Positions 56,270-64,000 of a stretch of 64,000 nucleotides of DNA are shown here, piece by piece; position 1 is the first letter of the stretch, and every line of letters starts with the position of its first letter. The translations under genes and the position numbers were made by a program. A model generated the notes under the pieces. The model worked only from the letters and a program-made list of their open reading frames with translations, was not told the DNA's origin and ran no database searches. The DNA is taken from positions 5,171,501 through 5,235,500 of the forward strand of contig NZ_JACHMH010000001.1 in assembly GCF_014204915.1 (NCBI RefSeq), given 5' to 3'. The DNA comes from Crossiella cryophila. Its GTDB lineage: Bacteria > Actinomycetota > Actinomycetes > Mycobacteriales > Pseudonocardiaceae.

Positions 56270-57532
56270 GTGAGTGTTCAATCGGACCTGGCCACCGTGC
56301 GGCCTTCCCGGGTACCTGTCTGGGGCCTTCTGGGCTCGACGGCGTTGTCCGTCACGGGTAACGCGATCGTCAGTGTCGCGATGCCGATCCTGGTGCTGCA
56401 GCGCACCGGCAGCGCTGTCCTGGCCGGTGTGGTGGCCGCGGCGGCCATGGCGCCGCTGGTGCTCTCCGCGCTGTTCGGCGGGGCACTGGTGGACCGGTTC
56501 GGGCGGCGGCGTTCCAGCGTGGCCGCGGACCTGCTCAGTGCCGCGGCGGTGGCGGCACTGCCGCTGCTGGACATGACCCTCGGGCTGGGGATCCCGTTGA
56601 TCCTGGGCCTGGTCGCGCTCGGCGCGGTCTTCGACGGTCCCGGCATGGCCGCGCGTGAGGCGCTGCGGCCGGATGTGGCGGCCAAGGCGAAGCTGCCCCT
56701 GGAGAAGATCAACTCCTGGGGTGAGGCGGTGGACGGGATCGGCGGCGTGGCCGGTCCGGGTCTGGCCGGCGTGCTGATCGCGATCATCGGCCCGATGAAC
56801 ACGCTGTGGGCCACGGTGATCATGTTCTTCCTGGCCTCGGTGCTGACCTTCACCGTGGTGCCCTCTGTCCAGCACACCGGTGGTGAACGCCCGGCGGTGG
56901 AGCCGTACTGGCAGTCGGTGTGGCAGGGCCTGAAGTTCGTCTGGACCGAGGGCGCACTGCGCGCCACCGCGCTGACCGGCATGCTGATCGTGCTGTTCCT
57001 GACCCCGCTGTCCTCGGTGATCATGCCCGCGATGATGTTCCAGGCTGGCAAACCGGAACAGACCGGCTTCGTACTGGCCGCGTTCTCGGTCGGCGGGATC
57101 CTTGGCGCACTGGGGTACAGCGTGCTGTCGAGGTTCGCCGGGCGGCGGGTGGTGTTGCTGACGTCGATGTCGCTGACCGCGTTGGCGTTCCTGGGGTTCG
57201 CGTTGACGACCGACCTCGGTTGGTTGCTGGTGCTGGCCTTCGCGACCGGGTTGGTGGACGGTCCGCTAGCGCCGGTGCTGGCCGTGGTCATGCAGGAGCG
57301 GGCGCCGGAAGCCTTGCGGGGCAGAGTGATCGGCACTGTCACCTCGCTGTCACTGGTGGCCAGTCCGCTGGGGGCGGGGCTGGGCGGGCCGATCGTGGAG
57401 TACGCGGGGCCGTCGATGGCCTTTGTGTTCATTGGGGTCGGCTGTTTGCTGGCCACTGTTTACGCGGCCCTGACTCCTGGGTTGCGCCGGATCGAACCGG
57501 CCGACGTGCCGGTGCTGGGAGGGAATCGATGA
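56270..57532 (+). CDS. MFS transporter (multidrug-efflux type)
   Basis: A roughly 420-residue membrane protein with about 12 hydrophobic helices and the MFS loop motif GGALVDRFGRRR after helix 2. It is an efflux-type major facilitator. The GTG at 56270 gives MSVQSDLATV...; a TTG at 56264 adds two residues. No ribosome site is visible, so it may be leaderless. Its stop overlaps the P450 start (ATGA), so the two genes work together. Confidence 0.9.
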   Translation: MSVQSDLATVRPSRVPVWGLLGSTALSVTGNAIVSVAMPILVLQRTGSAVLAGVVAAAAMAPLVLSALFGGALVDRFGRRRSSVAADLLSAAAVAALPLLDMTLGLGIPLILGLVALGAVFDGPGMAAREALRPDVAAKAKLPLEKINSWGEAVDGIGGVAGPGLAGVLIAIIGPMNTLWATVIMFFLASVLTFTVVPSVQHTGGERPAVEPYWQSVWQGLKFVWTEGALRATALTGMLIVLFLTPLSSVIMPAMMFQAGKPEQTGFVLAAFSVGGILGALGYSVLSRFAGRRVVLLTSMSLTALAFLGFALTTDLGWLLVLAFATGLVDGPLAPVLAVVMQERAPEALRGRVIGTVTSLSLVASPLGAGLGGPIVEYAGPSMAFVFIGVGCLLATVYAALTPGLRRIEPADVPVLGGNR

Positions 57533-58809
57533 CCAACTCAAGTGCGGTGGCCTCGCTCTGGCTCCGGTCGCAGTTGCAGGCCGGGCGGGCCGCGACCTGG
57601 TTGCTCAGTGAGCTGGGGGATCTGGTCGTGCAGCTCGAACACCCGCGCTGGCGGGACGATCCCTATCCGCTCTACGAACAGATCCGGCAGCGCGGGCCGC
57701 TCTACCGCGGACTCAGCGGCACCTGGGCCACCAGCTCGTTCGCGGTGTGCAACCAGGTGTTGCGGGATCGCCGGTTCGGGGTGCAGCGGGTGGACGGGCG
57801 TGCGCAGGGCGGGTTACTGGGTGCGCCGGTGCCCGCGCCGCCGGAGGGGTTCGTGGAGCTGGATCCGCCGGATCACACCCGGTTGCGCCGGCTGGCCATG
57901 CCCGCGTTCAATCCCAAGCGGCTGGAGGCTTATCGGCCTCGGGTTCAGTCCATTGTGGACTCCTTGCTGGCGAAGGTGGCGGGGCGGGAGAGCTTGGACC
58001 TGGTGCGTGATCTGGGCACGCCGTTGCCGATCACGGTGATCAGCGATCTGCTGGGCATTCCGGACGCCGAGCGGGGGGCCTTCGCCGAGTTCGGGGAGGT
58101 GGTCATCGAGGGGTTCAACGGGGTCAGCTCGATGCGGCAGGCCAGGGAGGTGACCGCGGTGACCGAGCACCTGGTGGCGTTGTTCGACCGGCTGTTGCGG
58201 GAACGGGCGGTTGAGCCGGGCGATGATGTGATCAGCACCCTGGCCGCGGCGGTGGGTGAGGAGCGGATGACCGCGCGGGAGTTGCATGGCACCGCGATGT
58301 TGTTGCTGGTGGCCGGGTTCGAGACCACGGTGAACCTGATCGGCAACGGGATGCGGGCGCTGCTGGAACATCCGGAGCAGTGGGCTCGGTTGCGGGCGGA
58401 GCCGGAGTTGGCCGCGGCCGCGGTGGAGGAGGCGTTGCGGTACGACTCGCCGGTGCAGAGCACCTCGCGGGTGGCGCACACCGAGATCGAACTGGCCGGG
58501 CAGACGATCAAGCCGGGGCAGACGGTGGTGGCGATTCTGGCCGGGGGCAACCGGGATGCGCAGGCGTACGAGCGGCCGGAACAGTTCGACATCACCCGGT
58601 CGGCCGGGCCGGAACACCTCGCTTTCGCCAGTGGCATTCACTACTGCCTTGGCGCCCGGCTGGCCCGGATCGAGGGGGAGATCGTCTTCCGCACCCTGGC
58701 CGAGCGGATGCCGTCGCTGCGGCTGGTCGGCAGGCCGGAACGGCGGGATACCAGCGCGATCCGCGGGCTGCGGACGCTCCCGGTGACCGTGGCCCAGCGG
58801 GGTCAGTGA
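57529..58809 (+). CDS. Cytochrome P450 (MFS-coupled)
   Basis: A 426-residue bacterial P450 with the I-helix AGFETTVN, the K-helix E-x-x-R (EALR) and the haem loop FASGIHYCLGARL. It is translationally coupled to the MFS gene. Codon 96 (57814-57816) is TTA. It could oxidise a secondary metabolite or a foreign compound exported by the MFS protein. Its end overlaps the end of the convergent reductase gene by 7 bases. Confidence 0.92.
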   Translation: MTNSSAVASLWLRSQLQAGRAATWLLSELGDLVVQLEHPRWRDDPYPLYEQIRQRGPLYRGLSGTWATSSFAVCNQVLRDRRFGVQRVDGRAQGGLLGAPVPAPPEGFVELDPPDHTRLRRLAMPAFNPKRLEAYRPRVQSIVDSLLAKVAGRESLDLVRDLGTPLPITVISDLLGIPDAERGAFAEFGEVVIEGFNGVSSMRQAREVTAVTEHLVALFDRLLRERAVEPGDDVISTLAAAVGEERMTARELHGTAMLLLVAGFETTVNLIGNGMRALLEHPEQWARLRAEPELAAAAVEEALRYDSPVQSTSRVAHTEIELAGQTIKPGQTVVAILAGGNRDAQAYERPEQFDITRSAGPEHLAFASGIHYCLGARLARIEGEIVFRTLAERMPSLRLVGRPERRDTSAIRGLRTLPVTVAQRGQ

Positions 58810-59717
58810 GCGGTCACCTGGTTGGCCGCCGCCCAGAACGTGCCGATGGCCTCGCGCAGGGTGTGCCGGGGGTGCCAGTGCAGCAGGGCGGCGGCCCGGG
58901 TGGGGTCCACCTGGATCCAGTCCATTGTGGACCGCCAGTCCCGGTTGTCGTGTTCGGTGAGCACGGCCGGGATGCCTGCGACCTCGATGAGCAGGTCCAC
59001 CAGGGACCGGACCGGGACGGCGTTGCCGCGGCCGACGTCGATGATCTCGCCGGAGACGTCGGCGGTGGCCGCGGCGCGCACGGCCTCGGCGGCGTCACGG
59101 ACGTCGAGGTAGTCGCGGTGGGCGGTGAGGCGGGACAGGGTCAGCCGGGCAGGCTCCCGGTCGCGCGCGGCCTGGATCAGGGTGGTCGCGACCTTGCCCA
59201 GCAGGCTGGAGCCGGGCAGGCGGGGGCCGACGGCGTTGGACAGGCGCAGCACCACGGCGTTGGGCGCGGCGATCACGGCCTGACTGGCGGCGAGTTTCGC
59301 CCGGCCGTAGCCGGTTTCCGGGGGTGGGCCCTGGCTGGAGACGGCTGTGCCGGGTGGCGTGGGGCCGTACTCCAGGACCGACCCCATGTGCACCAGGCGC
59401 GGAGAGCAGTGGGCCTGGGTCAGGGCCGTGAGCAGTTGGCGGGTCAGGGTGAGGCAGCGGGTGGACATCTGGTCGTCGGTCAGGCCCCAGCTGCTGCCGG
59501 TGGCGTTGACCACCAGGTCGGGGCGGTGCCCGTCCAGGAACGCGGCCAGCTCGGCGGTGGCGGTGGTGGCCAGGTCCAGGGGCTGGAAGGGGTGGGTCGG
59601 GGACGGGGTGCCGCGGGCGGTGGTGAGGACCGTCCAGCCGTGGCCGGCCAGGTTGTCCGCGATGTGGCTGCCGACGAAGCCGGTGCCGCCGAAGATGATC
59701 GCGCGCTGGCCGGTCAC
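58803..59717 (-). CDS. NAD-dependent epimerase/4-ketoreductase-like sugar enzyme
   Basis: A 304-residue extended SDR. The cofactor motif GGTGFVGSHIA is at the N-terminus, and the catalytic Tyr-x-x-x-Lys is YGRAK near residue 137. It resembles NDP-hexose 4-ketoreductases and epimerases. Its GTG overlaps the C-methyltransferase stop (GTGA). Together they look like two steps of a branched deoxysugar pathway, but no NDP-glucose synthase, 4,6-dehydratase or glycosyltransferase is present here. Confidence 0.85.
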   Translation of the reverse strand: MTGQRAIIFGGTGFVGSHIADNLAGHGWTVLTTARGTPSPTHPFQPLDLATTATAELAAFLDGHRPDLVVNATGSSWGLTDDQMSTRCLTLTRQLLTALTQAHCSPRLVHMGSVLEYGPTPPGTAVSSQGPPPETGYGRAKLAASQAVIAAPNAVVLRLSNAVGPRLPGSSLLGKVATTLIQAARDREPARLTLSRLTAHRDYLDVRDAAEAVRAAATADVSGEIIDVGRGNAVPVRSLVDLLIEVAGIPAVLTEHDNRDWRSTMDWIQVDPTRAAALLHWHPRHTLREAIGTFWAAANQVTAH

Positions 59718-60964
59718 CGCAGGCGTACCTCGGGGACGTAGTGGATCCAGCGGCCGCCTGCCGCGTGGAAGTCCTGTTCCTTGGCCATGATCTCCTCGGC
59801 GTGGTTCCAGGCGAACAGCAGCGCGTAGTCCGGATAGTACTCGGCGAAGGCCGAGGCCGGGCGGACCGGCAGGTGCGCGCCCGGGGAGAGGCGGCCCTGT
59901 TTCGCCGGGGTGGTGTCGCAGATGTAGGCGACCAGATCCGTTGAGATGCCGCAGAAGTTGGTGACCGTGGCGCTCTTGGCGGTGGCGCCATAGCCGACCA
60001 CGGTGTGGCCCTGCGCCCGCAGGTCGTGCAGCAGGGCGAGCAGGTTCTCCTTGGTGCGGGCCACGTTGGCGGCGAACCGGTGCAGGGTGGCGGGTTCGGC
60101 CAGGCCGCGGCGCTGCTCCTCGGCGAGCAGGTCGGCCACGGCTGGCGAGACCGGGCGGCGGCCTGGGCGGGCCAGGGTGTAGCGGAGTTCGCCGCCGTGC
60201 ACCGGGAGGCGTTGCACGTCAACGAGTTCCAGGCCGGACCGGTGGGCGAGGGCCTGCACGGAGCGGGCGGTGAAGTAGTAGAAGTGCTCGTCGTAGATCT
60301 GGTCGAAGGCGGTCTTGGCCAGGATGTCGCCCAGGTACGGGTCCTCGAAGACGAAGACGCCGTGCTCGGCCAGCAGCGCGTGCACCCCGCGCAGCACCGA
60401 GTCCAGGTAGGGCAGGTGGCAGACGGTGTTGGCGGCGTAGATCACGTCGGCCGGACCGTCGGCCTCACGGACCGCCGTGGCGGTGGCCTCCTCGAAGAAC
60501 TCGGTGCGGACCCGGACGCCGTGGCTCGCGGCGATCGCGGCCACGCCGCCGGAGGGTTCGAAGCCCAGGTGCCGGACGCCTGCCGCGTGCACGGTGCGCA
60601 GCAGAACGCCGTCGTTGCAGCCCAGTTCGACCAGGAACGGATCCGGGCCGGTGAGTTCGGTGGAAAGGAGGTGCCGGGCGAGGCCGGTGAAGTGCGCGCG
60701 CATCACGGCCGAGCCGGAGGAGTGGTACGGATAGGACTCGTGGAACATGCGTTCCCTTGGCACCGACTCCAGCAGCTGGACCATGGTGCAGTCCGCGCAC
60801 TGTCCCACCGCGAGCCGGTAGTAGAACTCCTCGCCGTTCTCCTCGGGGTGGCGGAAGGCGTCGGAGAGCGGATGGTGGCCCAGGTCAAGGAATCCGGTGA
60901 CCGGGCCTTGGCAGATCCGGCAGTGGACAGTCGGCAGCCCCGCGGCGGCACCCGGCGTGATCAT
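59714..60964 (-). CDS. SAM-dependent C-methyltransferase, sugar C-3 type
   Basis: A 416-residue protein of the TylC3/EvaC family, which methylates C-3 of NDP-4-keto-hexoses. The N-terminal zinc site (CRIC and CADC), the SAM motif VELGCNDGVLL near residue 110 and the C-terminal domain (VVGYGATAKSATVTNF) are all present. The ATG at 60964 has AAAGGGA upstream. It is coupled to the reductase that follows. The substrate is inferred from family; some members act on non-sugar substrates. Confidence 0.88.
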   Translation of the reverse strand: MITPGAAAGLPTVHCRICQGPVTGFLDLGHHPLSDAFRHPEENGEEFYYRLAVGQCADCTMVQLLESVPRERMFHESYPYHSSGSAVMRAHFTGLARHLLSTELTGPDPFLVELGCNDGVLLRTVHAAGVRHLGFEPSGGVAAIAASHGVRVRTEFFEEATATAVREADGPADVIYAANTVCHLPYLDSVLRGVHALLAEHGVFVFEDPYLGDILAKTAFDQIYDEHFYYFTARSVQALAHRSGLELVDVQRLPVHGGELRYTLARPGRRPVSPAVADLLAEEQRRGLAEPATLHRFAANVARTKENLLALLHDLRAQGHTVVGYGATAKSATVTNFCGISTDLVAYICDTTPAKQGRLSPGAHLPVRPASAFAEYYPDYALLFAWNHAEEIMAKEQDFHAAGGRWIHYVPEVRLR

Positions 60965-61089
60965 GGCAGATTCCCTTTCGTACAACGGGATCTCTAGCTT
61001 TCTATTGACCTACATGGGCGACGCCGGAACCACGGTGCGCTCGCTAGGTTGGATGTGTTGCGGTGCCTCACTTTTCCGGGAGGACGACC

Positions 61090-62154
61090 ATGACCATTCC
61101 CACCGAGACGATCGGCAGCATTCCGCGGCCGGTCTACCTGCAGGACGGACTGGCCGCGTTCGCGGCGGGGACGATTGACCAGGCCGGGCTTGACGTTCTG
61201 GTGGATCGGGCGTTGACCGAGACCGTGGAACGACTGGCGAAGACCGGTTCGCCGGTTCTCACCGACGGCGAGCAGGGCAAGCCGAGTTTCGCCACCTACC
61301 CGTTGCGGGGCGAGCTGGCGCTGGCCGCGGACGGGGCGGTGATCCCGTTCGCGGACGGGCACACCCGCCAGTTACCCCGGTTGACGGCCGGGCCGTTCAG
61401 GTACGGCGAGTTCGCGGTGTCCTACCTGCACAAGGCCAAGGCGCTGACCGATCTGCCGGTGAAGCAGCCGGTGATCGCGCCCTCGGCGCTGAGCCTGCTC
61501 TACCCGGCGGACGGGATCGCCGACTATCCACGGGAGACCTTCCTGGCTGATCTGGCCGATGAGGCGGAACGGGACATCCGGCAATGCCTGGACGCGGGCG
61601 CGGCCTCGGTGCAGCTGGACTTCACCGAGGGCCGGTTGTCGCTCAAACTGGATCCCTCCGGTGGGGTGCTGGATGACTTCATCGCGTTGAACAACACCGT
61701 GCTGGACCGCTTCTCCGCGGCCGAGCGGGCCCGGATCGGGGTGCACACCTGTCCCGGTGGCGACCAGGATTCGGTGCACAGCCTGGACGTGGACTACGCC
61801 GGGCTGTTGCCGAAGCTGTTCACACTGCACGTGGGCTCGTTCTACCTGCAGCTGGCCAGTGAGCCGGATCCGGATCGGGTGCTGCGGATCGTGGCCGAGC
61901 AGGTCCAGCCGGGGCAACGGGTCTTCGTCGGCGTGACCGATCCGATCGACCCGGCGGTGGAGACCCCCGAGCTGGTGCGGGACCGCGTGCTGGCGGCGGC
62001 CCGGCACCTCCCGGTGGACCAGCTGGGCACCTGTGACGACTGTGGGTTCTCCCCGTTCGCCGATGACACCTCGACCTCGCGGGAGACCGCCTTCGCCAAG
62101 ATCGAGGCCAGGGTGCGCGGCACTCAGCTGGCATCGGAAGAGCTTGGCCTGTAA
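61090..62154 (+). CDS. Short MetE-like (cobalamin-independent methionine synthase C-domain) protein
   Basis: A 354-residue single-domain relative of the catalytic half of MetE, which is about 750 residues when complete. Zinc-ligand regions are recognisable: HTCPGGD near residue 218 and CDDCGFSP near residue 317, with DFTEGRLS between. GGGAGGA precedes the ATG. Codon 95 is TTA. Such short forms can methylate homocysteine with a non-folate donor or act in specialised metabolism. It is divergent from the SAM-dependent C-methyltransferase, so a methyl-cycle link is possible. Confidence 0.85.
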   Translation: MTIPTETIGSIPRPVYLQDGLAAFAAGTIDQAGLDVLVDRALTETVERLAKTGSPVLTDGEQGKPSFATYPLRGELALAADGAVIPFADGHTRQLPRLTAGPFRYGEFAVSYLHKAKALTDLPVKQPVIAPSALSLLYPADGIADYPRETFLADLADEAERDIRQCLDAGAASVQLDFTEGRLSLKLDPSGGVLDDFIALNNTVLDRFSAAERARIGVHTCPGGDQDSVHSLDVDYAGLLPKLFTLHVGSFYLQLASEPDPDRVLRIVAEQVQPGQRVFVGVTDPIDPAVETPELVRDRVLAAARHLPVDQLGTCDDCGFSPFADDTSTSRETAFAKIEARVRGTQLASEELGL

Positions 62155-62181
62155 GGGAATCGGGGCCGGTCCGGGGTGTGC

Positions 62182-63924
62182 TCATCGCGTCCCCGGCCCG
62201 GCCACCCTGGCCAGCTCGCGCACCGCGGTGTGCGCGGTGTCCACGGCGCCGTCCAGGTAGGGGTGGTTGGCCACGTCCACGCCCGCGATCCGGATCCGGC
62301 CGACGCCCTTGGCCAGCAGGTCGCCGGGGAGCGGGCCGTCCGGCCAGCGGTCGGCGTCATGCGGCAGCGTCAGGTAGCGGGCGTACCCGTGTGGCCAGGT
62401 GTTGACGGTCAGGGCGGCGATATCGCGATCCGGGTCGAACCCGGCGGGGCCGAGAACGCGGGTCAGGGTGTCGAGCAGGCTGGTCTCCAGTTCGGCCGGG
62501 CCGTGGTTGATCAGCCAGTGGCGGCCCTGGGCCGCGCCGACCGCCGGGGGCACACCGGGTCGGGTAAAGCAGCCGAAGAAGTTGGCCGGCACCGGGTGCT
62601 CCGGACCGGGGCTGGGGTGGTGGTCGCCGATGTGGACCGGGAACTCCAGTGCACCGCGCTGCCAGTGGCCCGAGGGCAGGGTGAGGCGGTTGATGCCCAG
62701 GCGCTGCCAGGGTTTCCAGTTCCGCAGGGCCAGGTTGGCATAGGCCAGCGGGTAGCGGCCGGTGGCGGCCGCGGCGGAGCGTTGCGCGGTGGAGAGTTCC
62801 GGGACGATGGCGGGCAGTCCGGCGGTCCAGGAGGCCAGGATCACGGCCCCGGCGGTGACCCGGTGCCGGCCGCCACCGGCGGTGTACGTCACCGAGACCG
62901 CCGATCCGGTGTTGCGGACCTCGACCACCTTGCCGCGCAGGCGGATCCGGACGTTCTGCTGTGGACTGTCCAATTGGGACTCATCCAGGGTGGCCGAGAG
63001 CAGGTCGTCGACGGTGCCGGGTGGGGCCAGCGTGGGGATCAGCGCGCGGGCCAGGGCGCGGGCGATGGTGGCGTTGCCGTCCGGGAAACGGTAGACCGGG
63101 GCTTCCTCGCTGTACCAGAACTGCCTGCCGGTCTTGCTCAATCCAGGCCATGGATCGCCCTCGTAGCCGATGCGCAGGCCGGACAGGCCGGGGAAGCCGA
63201 TCAACGCGGCGTCCAGGGCCGGGTGCTGGTCGAAGTTCAGGCCGGAGTCGACCGCGGTGGAACGTAACAGGAATCGGTGCACGGCCGGGTGCAGGTCGGC
63301 GAAGTCGGTGAGCACCTGGGCGCAGGTGCGCACGCGCAGGGCGGCGAGTTTGGCCGCGCGGTCCCGGCCGCTGAGCCAGTCCGGGCAGCGGTCCAGGATC
63401 TCGCCGAGCTGGCGGCGGGCCTCCGGCGGCATGGGCGCGGCGGCCAGGGCGTCCGTCCACTTCGTACCGGGCGGCAGCACCGCGAGGTGGTCGTGCTCCC
63501 AGTGCTCGCGGTGGAAGAACACGCCGTGCCCGCCCGCGCCCTGCCCGCGGTAGTGCCCGGGATCGCAGTCCTGGTGGAAGCGGTCGGTGTTGATGCCCAG
63601 CTCCCGCAACAGGTCCCTGGCACTGGCCGGGTAGGTGCTGGGCCGGGTGATCGCCTGCGAACCGCCGGTGGCGAGCAGCCGGTGACCGTCCACTGTGTAC
63701 TCGTGCCGGGTGGCGTGCCCGCCGAACTGGGCAGCCGGGTCCAGCAACAGGATCCGGGCGTCCGGCTGGACATCACGCAGCCAGAAGTAGGCGGCCGCCA
63801 GTCCGGCGATCCCGGCCCCGGCCACCACCAGGTCGTAGCTCTCCCCGGCGTCGGTGAACCCGGGCGCGGGGCCGTCGGTGATCCCGTCGACCACCAGTCG
63901 TGAGGTCAGCCGCCCGGCGCCCAC
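62182..63924 (-). CDS. FAD-dependent amine-oxidase-like oxidoreductase
   Basis: A 580-residue flavoprotein. The dinucleotide-binding motif VVAGAGIAGLAAAY lies near residue 33, a GG-doublet motif follows (QFGGHATRHEY), and a C-terminal FAD contact (IRIAGVDVANHPYLDGAVD) matches amine-oxidase-type enzymes. It resembles proteins annotated as spermidine-dehydrogenase-like. The GTG start is 4 bases after the stop of the partial gene upstream. Codon 220 is TTA. The substrate is unknown. Confidence 0.82.
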   Translation of the reverse strand: MGAGRLTSRLVVDGITDGPAPGFTDAGESYDLVVAGAGIAGLAAAYFWLRDVQPDARILLLDPAAQFGGHATRHEYTVDGHRLLATGGSQAITRPSTYPASARDLLRELGINTDRFHQDCDPGHYRGQGAGGHGVFFHREHWEHDHLAVLPPGTKWTDALAAAPMPPEARRQLGEILDRCPDWLSGRDRAAKLAALRVRTCAQVLTDFADLHPAVHRFLLRSTAVDSGLNFDQHPALDAALIGFPGLSGLRIGYEGDPWPGLSKTGRQFWYSEEAPVYRFPDGNATIARALARALIPTLAPPGTVDDLLSATLDESQLDSPQQNVRIRLRGKVVEVRNTGSAVSVTYTAGGGRHRVTAGAVILASWTAGLPAIVPELSTAQRSAAAATGRYPLAYANLALRNWKPWQRLGINRLTLPSGHWQRGALEFPVHIGDHHPSPGPEHPVPANFFGCFTRPGVPPAVGAAQGRHWLINHGPAELETSLLDTLTRVLGPAGFDPDRDIAALTVNTWPHGYARYLTLPHDADRWPDGPLPGDLLAKGVGRIRIAGVDVANHPYLDGAVDTAHTAVRELARVAGPGTR

Positions 63925-63928
63925 CCGT

Positions 63929-64000
63929 TCACCCGGCGGCCGTGACCTGGTCGAGCACCTCGGCCACCTGGTCGGCCTCGGCCAGGCTCAGCGTCAGCGG
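63929..64000 (-). CDS. C-terminal end of an unidentified protein (partial)
   Basis: The last 23 residues (PLTLSLAEADQVAEVLDQVT...) of a protein entering from the right edge, ending at a TGA at 63931-63929. It lies just upstream of the FAD oxidoreductase on the same strand, so the two are probably one operon. The helix-like ending resembles the tail of DegT-type aminotransferases, but too little is visible to name it. Confidence 0.6.
   Translation of the reverse strand, partial: PLTLSLAEADQVAEVLDQVTAAG

Overview
The window is one continuous stretch of high-GC DNA with many GTG starts, few TTA leucine codons, tightly overlapping genes (ATGA/GTGA junctions) and families typical of filamentous Actinomycetota: ANTAR regulators, MbtH, DrrAB-type transporters, a HelR/RAE rifamycin-defence pair. 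An antibiotic-producing actinomycete is likely; the genus cannot be fixed from the sequence. No rRNA, tRNA, CRISPR array, insertion sequence or integrase was recognised.

Left flank (1-10.6 kb). A rifamycin-defence operon (glycosyltransferase then HelD/HelR-like ATPase) lies behind a near-perfect rifamycin-associated element (RAE). Next come a compact membrane/stress operon (58-aa protein, fatty-acid desaturase, STAS protein, slipin), two tandem secreted beta-helix proteins, a lone sigma-region-2-like protein and two tandem GAF-ANTAR regulators.

Centre (10.6-45.4 kb). This is a lipopeptide biosynthetic cluster made of two divergent operons. Leftward: fatty-acyl-AMP ligase with carrier domain (FAAL-ACP), a 7285-residue seven-module NRPS, MbtH, an AsnO/VioC-like oxygenase, a P450, a diaminobutyrate aminotransferase and an ornithine/lysine-type N-monooxygenase. 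Rightward: a DrrAB-type exporter, a type II thioesterase, an SDR and a stand-alone A-T didomain. The NRPS reads C-A-T-E / C-T / C-A-T / C-A-T / C-A-T / C-A-T / C-A-T-TE. Module 2 has no adenylation domain, and the separate A-T protein carries a threonine-type specificity code, so loading of module 2 in trans is the leading idea. My readings of the codes are: module 1 a residue contacted by an acidic pocket residue (then epimerised), module 2 perhaps Thr, module 3 Ser, modules 4 and 5 Asn-like, module 6 Val-like, module 7 unusual because the Asp that binds the alpha-amino group is replaced by Thr. The tailoring genes suggest beta-hydroxylated Asn, diaminobutyrate and possibly an N-hydroxylated diamino acid. 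No pathway-specific regulator was found inside the cluster.

Right flank (45.4-64 kb). A HEAT-like protein and a probable decayed gene are followed by an XRE-cupin regulator divergent from a PLP aminotransferase. An organosulfur-scavenging locus follows: SsuABC-type ABC transporter, ROK regulator, flavin monooxygenase and a divergent TauD/AtsK-type dioxygenase. Then come a TetR gene and an MFS-P450 operon separated by a repeat-rich 0.66-kb spacer with AATGGGAC repeats. The last block holds an NDP-sugar reductase-like protein, a sugar-type C-methyltransferase, a short MetE-like protein and an FAD oxidoreductase. In-frame TTA codons in the A-T protein, one beta-helix gene, the right-hand P450, the MetE-like gene and the FAD gene suggest bldA-type developmental control.
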